From assembly GCA_029862725.1 (NCBI GenBank), contig JAOTWT010000007.1, positions 1 through 21,267 of the forward strand: DNA of 21,267 bases. The letters run 5' to 3'. Both the position numbers and the translations under genes were made by a program. Positions 1 to 5,114 of the stretch are shown here, piece after piece. The notes under the pieces were generated by a model. That model was not told where the DNA came from. It saw only the letters and a program-made list of their open reading frames with translations, and did no database searches. The stretch comes from Acidobacteriota bacterium (GTDB lineage Bacteria; Acidobacteriota; Blastocatellia; Pyrinomonadales; Pyrinomonadaceae). The number at the start of each line of letters is the position of its first letter. The stretch's first letter is position 1.

Positions 1-206
1 TCATTGGAACCCTGCTCCGCAGCCGGACCGTTGAAGAGAAGGCGTCTGCCGTTCGCGCATTCGAAAAAGACGTGTTGCCATTGATCGCAGAAGGGACGAT
101 CGAGCCATTCGTCGATCGAATCTATCCGATCGGGCAAGTCGCGGCTGCGCACAGCTATCTCGAGTCGAACGCGAGCTTTGGAAAGGTGGTTTTGGAAGTT
201 GGATGA
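1..206 (+). CDS. Quinone oxidoreductase / zinc-type alcohol dehydrogenase-like protein, C-terminal end (partial)
   Basis: Only the last 67 codons are in the window; the frame opens at base 3 and stops with TGA at 204-206. The peptide contains 'LPLIAEGTIEPFVDRIYP' followed by 'AAAHSYLESNASFGKVVLEV'. This is the usual C-terminus of NAD(P)H:quinone oxidoreductases of the MDR superfamily (PIG3/QOR type), where the last strand of the Rossmann domain carries a GKVVL-type motif. Such enzymes reduce quinones or enals in the cytoplasm with NADPH. The nucleotide-binding and catalytic parts lie outside the window, so the substrate cannot be judged. The last codons lie at the beginning of a purine-rich heptamer-like repeat (193-248), and no clear terminator follows directly. 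Confidence 0.8.
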   Translation, partial: IGTLLRSRTVEEKASAVRAFEKDVLPLIAEGTIEPFVDRIYPIGQVAAAHSYLESNASFGKVVLEVG

Positions 207-248
207 GAGGTTGTGGAAGAGGGAAAAGGCAAAGGGAACAGTGGATAA
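193..248. repeat. Degenerate purine-rich heptanucleotide array at the end of the oxidoreductase gene
   Basis: Starting at 193, every seventh base opens a similar unit: TGGAAGT (193), TGGATGA (200), TGGAAGA (214), TGGATAA (242), with weaker GG-rich units between. The first two units encode the last residues and stop codon of the oxidoreductase. The units are imperfect, so this is the weakest of the heptamer arrays in the window. It is reported because four better ones occur elsewhere in comparable positions. Confidence 0.4.
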
Positions 249-400
249 GAATGACGATAGTTAAATAGCCGATGGAGACTCAACTGCATTCCAGTATGCT
301 CTTGACCGCTGAAAAGCGGATCTGTTTGGCGATGCAAACGCGTTTTTCGATGATAGAATTTGCAGTCAAGGAGCATTTCGGAAGATCGGCATCAAGCGAG

Positions 401-425
401 AAAAAAACGGCAGAAAATGCCGTTT
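401..425. terminator. Hairpin with A/T flanks, possible bidirectional terminator
   Basis: Perfect 8-bp stem AAACGGCA (405-412) and TGCCGTTT (418-425) around a GAAAA loop. Read on the minus strand it is followed by seven T, which fits an intrinsic terminator. On the plus strand the tail is only TTTA, a weak signal. It lies 200 bp after the oxidoreductase stop and 26 bp before the left edge of the cassette array, so it could also be part of an integration site. Confidence 0.5.
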
Positions 426-450
426 ATCGGTCAGTTGAATCATAATTACA

Positions 451-459
451 GTTGTGTGC
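451..459 (+). other. Left boundary of the cassette array (GTT junction without attC upstream)
   Basis: GTTGTGTGC is the near-complement (8 of 9, the ninth a G:T wobble) of the R'' end of the first attC at 821-829, so it marks where cassette 1 was joined. Upstream there is no L' box such as GCGGCTT, so the partner was not an attC: it was an attI or a secondary GTT site. A -10-like CATAAT lies at 441-446, but I see no convincing -35. Confidence 0.6.
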
Positions 460-470
460 TCTAGAAAGCT

Positions 471-818
471 ATGGCGCTAAGCGAATTCGAAAAGAAGAAA
501 TGTGAGAAAATCGTAGGCGAGTTTGTCGAGAAGCGCCGGCCACCGCCGCACATTCGGAAGGATCTGGATTTAGGGTTCCGGATAAAAGGGCAAAGTATTG
601 AGATTTTCGAGATCCGACCGATGTGGCGGCAGCCGGATAAGAGAATCGAAGAGGCTGTAGCAAAGACCACTCACGTTAAGACGCAGAGGCTCTGGAAAGT
701 GTATTGGCAAAGAGCGGACCTGAAATGGCAACGCTATGACCCAGCTCCGGAGGTCGCTAGTCTTGAGGAATTCCTGGACATTGTTGATAAGGACGAATAC
801 GCGTGCTTTTTTGGTTAA
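471..818 (+). CDS. DUF3024 family protein (cassette 1)
   Basis: A 115-residue soluble protein. The pattern agrees with DUF3024 (PF11225) as I know it: an N-terminal helix with 'KIVGEFVEKRRPPPHIRKDL', then 'SIEIFEIRPMWRQP', a central basic helix with 'AKTTHVKTQRLWKVYWQRAD', a 'KWQRYDPAP' strand, and a C-terminal acidic 'EEFLDIVDKDEYACFFG' close to the usual 'D..G.FWG' ending. Length is typical, so the gene looks intact. The function of the family is unknown. The ATG at 471 lies 20 bases after the cassette boundary, and no good Shine-Dalgarno sequence is visible (AGAAAG at 463-468 is the nearest). The stop is two bases before the attC. No transmembrane segment or signal peptide is seen. Confidence 0.85.
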   Translation: MALSEFEKKKCEKIVGEFVEKRRPPPHIRKDLDLGFRIKGQSIEIFEIRPMWRQPDKRIEEAVAKTTHVKTQRLWKVYWQRADLKWQRYDPAPEVASLEEFLDIVDKDEYACFFG

Positions 819-820
819 TC

Positions 821-885
821 GCACATAACAAATCAGCCCAGTCCGACGCCAGCTCCGCAGGCGCGGCTCGCTTCAGCCGTTAGGC
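821..885 (+). other. attC recombination site 1
   Basis: The R'' end is GCACATAAC (821-829). The L'' region AGTCCGAC (840-847) pairs with the L' region GCGGCTC (863-869) when one or two bases are left unpaired, as extrahelical bases are in attC. A nine-base spacer follows, then R' GTTAGGC (879-885), which fits GTTRRRY. Length of about 63 bases and the order of boxes are those of aadA-like attC sites. The R'' box keeps the essential AAC but is otherwise not consensus. Confidence 0.8.
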
Positions 886-906
886 GGCTTCGTCCATGAC
901 ATTCAC

Positions 907-1389
907 ATGGGAGCTATTAAGGCAAAGCCTGTTCTCTTGCTGGCGCTGGCGGGACTCGTCGTTGGGTTTGTTGTTCTCGGCCTGGGGGGCCGGATCCTGA
1001 TGCGTCTTCTGGCCTTTATCACGCCGGAGTCCCCACGAATTACCTTCATCGGGACCGTACAGATCATCGGGGCTGGGGCGGCTTGGGGCGGTGTCACAGC
1101 GCCTCTGCTGATGGCACTGGCAAGGTGGCGGCCCCGATTCGGGTGTGCCTTCGGATCGCTTTTTGGGCTCGTTGTGATGCTGCTGGCGTTGGGTTTTTTC
1201 GTTCTGTTTTCTGGCTTCGATGGTCGCATCGTCGCGCCGCCGCTATTTATCGTTGGAACGGTGGTGCTCTTTCCGTTGCTATTCATCGTCCATGGACTTG
1301 TCCTGGACGCGATAACACGGCAGCGTGTCGTGTTGCGGAATAATCAAGAACGCCGTATGAGCGCTCACTCAGGCCGACCAAACGCGTGA
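907..1389 (+). CDS. Small integral membrane protein of unknown function (cassette 2)
   Basis: A 160-residue protein with about four hydrophobic segments: roughly residues 7-28 (rich in GLVVGFVVLGLGG), 45-70, 78-102 and 110-132. Basic stretches near residues 71-76 and 137-150 suggest membrane orientation by the positive-inside rule. No family was recognised. The ATG at 907 is 28 bases after the cassette junction. The last dozen or so residues ('ERRMSAHSGRPNA') are encoded by the left arm of the second attC, so the reading frame runs into the recombination site; the original C-terminus was probably altered or extended by this. The neighbours are other cassette genes and give no functional hint. 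Confidence 0.7.
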   Translation: MGAIKAKPVLLLALAGLVVGFVVLGLGGRILMRLLAFITPESPRITFIGTVQIIGAGAAWGGVTAPLLMALARWRPRFGCAFGSLFGLVVMLLALGFFVLFSGFDGRIVAPPLFIVGTVVLFPLLFIVHGLVLDAITRQRVVLRNNQERRMSAHSGRPNA

Positions 1390-1474
1390 CAGTTTCAGCC
1401 ATTGCGGTCACCGTGTTGCTGTGCTACATCGAAATGCTGGCGTTGCTTTTGGCGGCTTAGTTCAATCGTTAGAT
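1354..1474 (+). other. attC recombination site 2
   Basis: The right half is clear: L' GGCGGCTTAG (1451-1460), a nine-base spacer after GCGGCTT, then R' GTTAGAT (1468-1474); this closely follows class 1 cassette attC sites such as that of aadA. The left half has L'' GGCCGACCAA (1372-1381), complementary to TTGGCGGC at 1449-1456 with one unpaired A. The R'' box near 1354-1360 (GTATGAG) is poorly conserved, so the left limit is approximate. The site is long (about 120 bases), similar to long VCR-type sites, and contains the end and stop codon of the preceding gene. Confidence 0.7.
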
Positions 1475-1555
1475 TGCTGTCTTATTTTACCGTTACATTC
1501 GCATCTAAATGGCGTGTGATGGCAGAAGAATTTAATGACTCACGGGGGTGAATCT

Positions 1556-1993
1556 ATGAAACGTATCTTGACCTTCCTTTCTTTCCTTGTGGTTGTATTC
1601 GCTTATGCGGAATCCTCGCAGGCTCAAGACCCGCGCCCTATCGGAGTTAGCTCCACGTCTGCTCCAGTTCAGTCCCGCTACGAGATCATCGTGACAACTT
1701 CGAGAGTGCGGGCAGTGCTGAAGCTGGACAAGTACACGGGCGAGGTGTTCGAGTTGGCGAGGAATAAGACGCTCGTAAAGAACAAAGATGAGGAGCACGC
1801 CTGGCAGAGGACGAAGCGGCTGCCTAATGCGGACAAGGACGAAGCAACGAATGAAGTAAATTACCAGATATACGCAAGCGGTGAGTATGGCATCTACACC
1901 TACCTGATAAACACAGGCACGGGTGCGACATGGATATTGGCAAAGGAGGCAGGCAAAGAGGAGCTTTATTGGTATCCTCTGAAGCACCAGTAG
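1556..1993 (+). CDS. Secreted protein with two internal beta-rich repeats (cassette 3)
   Basis: A 145-residue protein with a signal peptide at residues 1-23 (MKRILTFLSFLVVVFAYA..., cleavage probably after SSQA). The ATG at 1556 is preferred over an in-frame ATG at 1535 because GGGGGTGA precedes it and the signal peptide begins there. The mature part contains a duplicated motif: 'YEIIVTTSRVRAVLKLDKYT' with 'GEVFEL', and later 'YQIYASGEYGIYTYLINTGT' with 'GATWIL'. Each unit resembles a beta-hairpin pair of the kind found in acidobacterial secreted proteins in which a value read from a record is followed by '.LD..TG..W'. No known domain could be named. It is probably periplasmic or extracellular and is a single-gene cassette. 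Confidence 0.75.
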   Translation: MKRILTFLSFLVVVFAYAESSQAQDPRPIGVSSTSAPVQSRYEIIVTTSRVRAVLKLDKYTGEVFELARNKTLVKNKDEEHAWQRTKRLPNADKDEATNEVNYQIYASGEYGIYTYLINTGTGATWILAKEAGKEELYWYPLKHQ

Positions 1994-2014
1994 TGGGCCG
2001 GGGGCTTACCCGCA

Positions 2015-2116
2015 ATCTAACAACTCATTCAACCGGAGCGGAGTTAACGCGGCTTTCATTCGCAAGATTGAAGGCTTATCTGAATGCTTCCCGCCCGGTT
2101 AAATCTCGCGTTAAAA
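2015..2116 (+). other. attC recombination site 3
   Basis: This is the most regular site. R'' is ATCTAAC (2015-2021), then a nine-base spacer, L'' AACCGG (2031-2036), a long loop region, L' CCGGTT (2095-2100) exactly complementary to L'', a nine-base spacer, and R' GTTAAAA (2110-2116). The last R' base departs from GTTRRRY. The R'' end extended leftwards (GCAATCTAAC, 2012-2021) is an exact complement of the first ten bases of this cassette at 1468-1477, the expected signature of an integrated cassette. Confidence 0.85.
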
Positions 2117-2137
2117 GCGCAGAAAGGAGTAGAGTCA

Positions 2138-2581
2138 ATGACATCCTCGAATCTCGTGACAAATGAAGAAGTAAGGCGCGCATGCAATAGTCTTGGTATC
2201 AAGGACTGGAGTACTGCCCCGGCGTTCACGGTATCTGGCGATGAGGCGCGGGCGATTCTCAGGGAAGTCGGCGGCGAAGCCGGCGAGATAGCGCTGGAGC
2301 ATTTCCAGGAAGGGCTGCAGGTGGAACTCGAGCATGGTACCCGCTTCCCGGATGCGAACGTCACCAACAACCACCCCGTCTTGACCGGAAAGATCGTCCT
2401 GGCGCATCTGAAGGAGTCGCTGCTCTACTACAAACGACTTGCAGTTGCCGAACTCGAGGGCGACCTGCTCAAGGCGACCAAAGGACGCGATACGGACAAG
2501 ATATGGTCAGTTTATGAGAGAATTTTGTCGGCCCGCCTCGCGCTGGATCAGGCGGAGGTGAATTTTCTCGCAGGGCAGTGA
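2138..2581 (+). CDS. DUF5661 family protein (cassette 4)
   Basis: A 147-residue soluble protein. The start at 2138 is chosen because AAAGGAG lies seven bases before it; an upstream in-frame ATG at 2084 would lie inside the attC. The central part 'HFQEGLQVELEHGTRFPDAN' followed by 'VTNNHPVLTGKIVLAHLKES' and 'YYKRLAVAE' matches what I know of DUF5661 (PF18905), whose core is VELEHG...NVT.D....TGKIALAHL.E...YY.RL. The family has no established function. Here the family core is preceded by about 60 residues with 'ARAILREVGGEAGEIALEHF' and followed by a helical tail. The gene is 22 bases downstream of attC 3, in the same orientation as the other cassette genes. Confidence 0.8.
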   Translation: MTSSNLVTNEEVRRACNSLGIKDWSTAPAFTVSGDEARAILREVGGEAGEIALEHFQEGLQVELEHGTRFPDANVTNNHPVLTGKIVLAHLKESLLYYKRLAVAELEGDLLKATKGRDTDKIWSVYERILSARLALDQAEVNFLAGQ

Positions 2582-2944
2582 AATCGGGCCCGCCTGGAAA
2601 CGGCCTAATGTCATGCAGCTGACGCTTCGCATTACTAAAATATTTCTTTTAATTACGACGTAATCATAACACCGACTAATGTACAGGAAAGGGCTGATCA
2701 TTGGCCATTGCCAAGATTTTTAAACCCGACGGTTTTCTGTGGGTGTCTGGATTGGCCTGAAACAGGCGCGTACGATCTTGCGATTATCGTAAAGGTTAGA
2801 AGACCCCGACCGCCGATTCTGGTAAGGCAAGCCCGGTTTCTGATGGTAGTATTTGTGTAGGTAAGAGATCTCTTGAATTTTGAATGGTGATCGATAGCCC
2901 CCGGATTCCGGGAGTTATGCGTCAATCGAAATATCAGAATACAA
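2582..2944. other. Gene-free stretch after cassette 4 with possible attC remnants
   Basis: No supported gene. GGCCTAATG at 2604-2612, followed by CAGCTGACGC, resembles the left arm of an attC, but no matching right arm with a GTT box was found. The expected R'' for cassette 4 would be complementary to GTTAAAAGCGC; the nearest sequence is CTTTTAAT at 2646-2653. A 13-bp palindrome ATTACGACGTAAT lies at 2652-2664. The end of cassette 4 therefore looks eroded. Confidence 0.4.
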
Positions 2945-3571
2945 GTGCACAAGAGAGAAGCCATCGTCATCGGACTGGTCCTCGGTATCGCCGTCCCGCT
3001 TACGACATTCGTTGTCTTTTGGTGGACGACGGCGTTTATCCATCTGACCATGCCGAGCGTTCCAATTGAAATCGTGATCGTCGCGGCATTCACGGGTTTG
3101 GGGATCGGCGTGGTTCTCGATTTGGTCTATTTGAAACAGTGGATCGAGGGCTTCTATACCGCGAATCCCGGGGTATTGGCGATGATATACCTGGGGCTGA
3201 GCGTCGTGGCCGTTGGCTTATTCATGGGACTTCCACTCGGAACGTTGATCCTTGGCATAGGCGCAGGCGTCTACGTCGGCCGGAGACGCCGAATTGAGCT
3301 TGCGGATAGGACCACAACCGCGTTGTCGATCCGTAAAACGGCGGTTATTACTGCATTCGTCACCGCTCTGACGGCGTTGCCAATCGGTCTGCTCGCACTT
3401 GGCGATCAAAGCGTAATCAGCTTCCTCGAGACTCGTCTTTTCTTCGGCCAGTTCCGGATAGGCAGCACGATCGGGCCGGCACTGATTGCTTTAATTTGCT
3501 GCATTCTGTTTGCGATACAATATGGCTGTACGCGAGCCGCCGGAGAGTTGTCGTACAAGATTCAGGCATGA
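2945..3571 (+). CDS. Integral membrane protein of unknown function
   Basis: A 208-residue protein starting with GTG at 2945; no good ribosome binding site precedes it, so the start is uncertain. About six hydrophobic segments are visible, around residues 6-30, 40-60, 75-98, 98-110, 130-152 and 175-198. They are joined by a short basic loop with GRRRRIEL near residue 115. The pattern suggests a small polytopic inner-membrane protein. No motif of a known transporter or enzyme was recognised. It lies between the cassette array and a methyltransferase gene, both plus strand. A GC-rich imperfect palindrome follows the stop codon (3573-3660), which raises the possibility that this is a further, decayed cassette. 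Confidence 0.6.
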   Translation: MHKREAIVIGLVLGIAVPLTTFVVFWWTTAFIHLTMPSVPIEIVIVAAFTGLGIGVVLDLVYLKQWIEGFYTANPGVLAMIYLGLSVVAVGLFMGLPLGTLILGIGAGVYVGRRRRIELADRTTTALSIRKTAVITAFVTALTALPIGLLALGDQSVISFLETRLFFGQFRIGSTIGPALIALICCILFAIQYGCTRAAGELSYKIQA

Positions 3572-4036
3572 GCCGCCGAACCAGGCTTTGGACCCATGCG
3601 GGCGGCGTCGGTCCCGAATTGGTATTCTGCACACCCGCCGCGTTGACTTGAATGTGAGGCGTCTGAATTCACATTTTATTCTGATCCAGCGAGCGAGTCT
3701 TGCCTTTGGAATTCTAAAGGCAAAGCGGCGGCGGAAACTTTAGCGGAAAATCGCGCAACGACGTTGGAAAACCGGGGTCACGGCATATTTCAGGTCCTTG
3801 TCGAGGGTTGTGTTCCGCCATTGCCTTTGGCAGTGCTATTGGGCGACGACGTGCAATCCTTGAGTATCGTTCTTGAAAGTACTCGCGCTGCCCAAACGGA
3901 TTTGCTTAACGTCACTTCTATGGTCGGAGCGAATTTAGATGGCCCACTACGACTTTTGGGCGCGTGGGCTCAGCGTCACGGCCTTAGATAACGTTTGGGA
4001 GCGGGATTTGTTTTGTGAAACAGTTCAAGAAGGCAA
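3572..4036. other. Gene-poor stretch with a possible degenerate attC and an uncertain ORF
   Basis: The segment 3573-3660 begins with GCCGCCGAAC, contains GGGCGGCG (3600-3607) and CCCGCCGC (3634-3641), which pair imperfectly, and ends with GTGAGGC (3654-3660), one base from the R' box GTTAGGC. This arrangement is attC-like but unproven. From 3764 a 75-codon open frame beginning with TTG runs to 3991; it has no ribosome binding site or recognisable domain and I do not call it a gene. The methyltransferase RBS, AAGAAGG, is at 4027-4033. Confidence 0.35.
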
Positions 4037-4813
4037 ATGAAAAGAACAGTAGAAGAATGTGTCGTGATGGCCATGGATGGAACGGACACTGGTTTGTTTC
4101 CGTTTTTGCCCTATATTTTGCAGGATTTATGGGAGATCGGGACTTCCGCTGAGGTAGTTCTCGAATTACTGTTAAAACACAAGACCGACCGATCAAATCT
4201 CAAGGTTCTCGATTTGGGATGCGGAAAAGGCGCGGTTTCAATAAAACTGGCGCAAGAACTCAACTGTTTTTGTATAGGCATAGACGCCATCCAGGAATTT
4301 GTCACCGAAGCAAGGATTAAAGCGCGAGAACTCAATGTTGAAGAATTCTGCAGTTTCGAATGTGGCGATCTGAGAGAGCGGGTCTCTGATCTGAGAGATT
4401 GCGATATTGTTGTTCTCGCTGCTGTTGGCCCGGTTCTGGGTGATTACTATTCAACACTGACCAATGTTTCGAAATGTCTGAAAGGAAATGGGCTGATTGT
4501 CATTGATGATGGATATATCGATGACAAAAGCGAGTACTCACACCCTATAACCGAAAAACGGTCGGTGATTCTTAAGCAAATATCTGACGCCGGGATGGAG
4601 CTGATAGATGAGATTATTACGACCAGTGATGAAATGAAAGAAACTGATGATTACATTTACGGACACGTTAAGCGACGTTGCCGGGAGCTGATCGAGAAAC
4701 ACCCGGACAAGAAGGATCTTTTCACCGATTACGTCAAGAAGCAGGAAGAAGAGAATGAGGCACTTGAAACAAAAATCACTTGCTCGACAATGTTGATTGG
4801 AAGAAATCGTTAA
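4037..4813 (+). CDS. Class I SAM-dependent methyltransferase
   Basis: A 258-residue protein with the Rossmann-type methyltransferase signature: motif I 'VLDLGCGKGAVSIKLA' at residues 57-72, an acidic residue at the end of strand 2 in 'CIGID' (Asp83), 'CGDLRE' near 108-113, and 'CDIVVLAAVGPVLGDY' as motif II/III-like strand 4. The first 45 residues form a helical cap, and the region after residue 170 is mostly charged helix. It probably methylates a small molecule; the substrate cannot be told. ATG at 4037 is preceded by AAGAAGG. The gene stands alone between low-complexity accessory sequence and a glyoxalase remnant, with a lower GC content than the chromosomal genes to its right, consistent with recent arrival. 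Confidence 0.85.
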   Translation: MKRTVEECVVMAMDGTDTGLFPFLPYILQDLWEIGTSAEVVLELLLKHKTDRSNLKVLDLGCGKGAVSIKLAQELNCFCIGIDAIQEFVTEARIKARELNVEEFCSFECGDLRERVSDLRDCDIVVLAAVGPVLGDYYSTLTNVSKCLKGNGLIVIDDGYIDDKSEYSHPITEKRSVILKQISDAGMELIDEIITTSDEMKETDDYIYGHVKRRCRELIEKHPDKKDLFTDYVKKQEEENEALETKITCSTMLIGRNR

Positions 4814-4908
4814 CAGCCAAGCCAATATTTTCCCCGCGTGGTTTCGTCGTGCATTACTCTTTGATGAGCAGCCCCGCGCTGATTACAAGATTTGAAGGAG
4901 GATAGAAG

Positions 4909-4971
4909 ATGACAAGTCATCCGGTGGTTCATTTCGAGATCGGGTGTTCCGATGGCGCCTGGGAAAAATAG
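4909..4971 (+). pseudogene. Truncated VOC/glyoxalase family gene (N-terminal 20 codons)
   Basis: GAAGGAGGATAGAAG is a strong ribosome binding site followed by an ATG at 4909. The frame reads MTSHPVVHFEIGCSDGAWEK and stops at 4969-4971. The block 'HPVVHFEIGC.D' is the usual beginning of vicinal-oxygen-chelate (glyoxalase/bleomycin-resistance) proteins, in which the His is a metal ligand and normally about 100 residues follow. Neither alternative frame continues the family afterwards, and the hppA terminator begins 95 bases further on. This is therefore a remnant cut off by a deletion or rearrangement rather than a simple frameshift. Confidence 0.65.
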
Positions 4972-5065
4972 AGAATGAGATTGCGAAGTTCGCCGGGAAT
5001 TATTGCGAACCTCTCATCCCAAGCCAAAATCACTATGTCTTTGCATGTTCCTCTGTGTTTAAATC

Positions 5066-5092
5066 AAAAAAAGCCCGGGCACTTACCCGGGC
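5066..5092 (-). terminator. Rho-independent terminator of the pyrophosphatase gene
   Basis: Perfect GC-only stem GCCCGGG (5073-5079) and CCCGGGC (5086-5092) with a six-base loop. On the minus strand it is followed by seven T (5066-5072). It lies 22 bases downstream of the pyrophosphatase stop codon. Confidence 0.92.
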
Positions 5093-5114
5093 CGATCTAT
5101 TAACGATTCACGAT

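Larger units (their letters stand above)
451..2116 (+). mobile_element. Integron-type gene cassette array without integrase (CALIN-like), at least three complete cassettes plus a fourth
   Basis: Four small plus-strand genes alternate with three attC-like palindromes. Cassette 1 runs from 451 to about 878, cassette 2 from 879 to 1467, cassette 3 from 1468 to 2109, and cassette 4 begins at 2110. In each, the start codon lies 20-90 bases after the GTT junction and the stop lies just before, or inside, the attC, as in known cassettes. The cassette starts match the R'' ends of their own attC: GTTGTGTGC (451-459) against GCACATAAC (821-829) with one G:T wobble, and GTTAGATTGC (1468-1477) against GCAATCTAAC (2012-2021) with no mismatch. 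No tyrosine recombinase gene is visible in the window. The right end after the fourth gene is not resolved. Confidence 0.8.

Noticed and set aside
155..376. Minus-strand open frame of 73 codons overlapping the oxidoreductase end
   Set aside because: It is antisense to the oxidoreductase C-terminus and to the repeat behind it. It is low-complexity, with many Ser, Thr, Pro and His, and has no ribosome binding site or domain.
451..2116. Reading the small genes as a defence island or an ordinary operon
   Set aside because: The genes are separated by palindromes carrying attC boxes rather than short operonic spacers, and none has a known defence domain.
2698..3093. Minus-strand open frame of 131 codons
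   Set aside because: It overlaps the start of the hydrophobic plus-strand gene and the gap before it; no start signal or family was found.
3764..3991. Plus-strand open frame of 75 codons before the methyltransferase
   Set aside because: It starts with TTG, lacks a ribosome binding site, and the frame is open well upstream without a start. No family is recognised. It is mentioned only in the description of the stretch.
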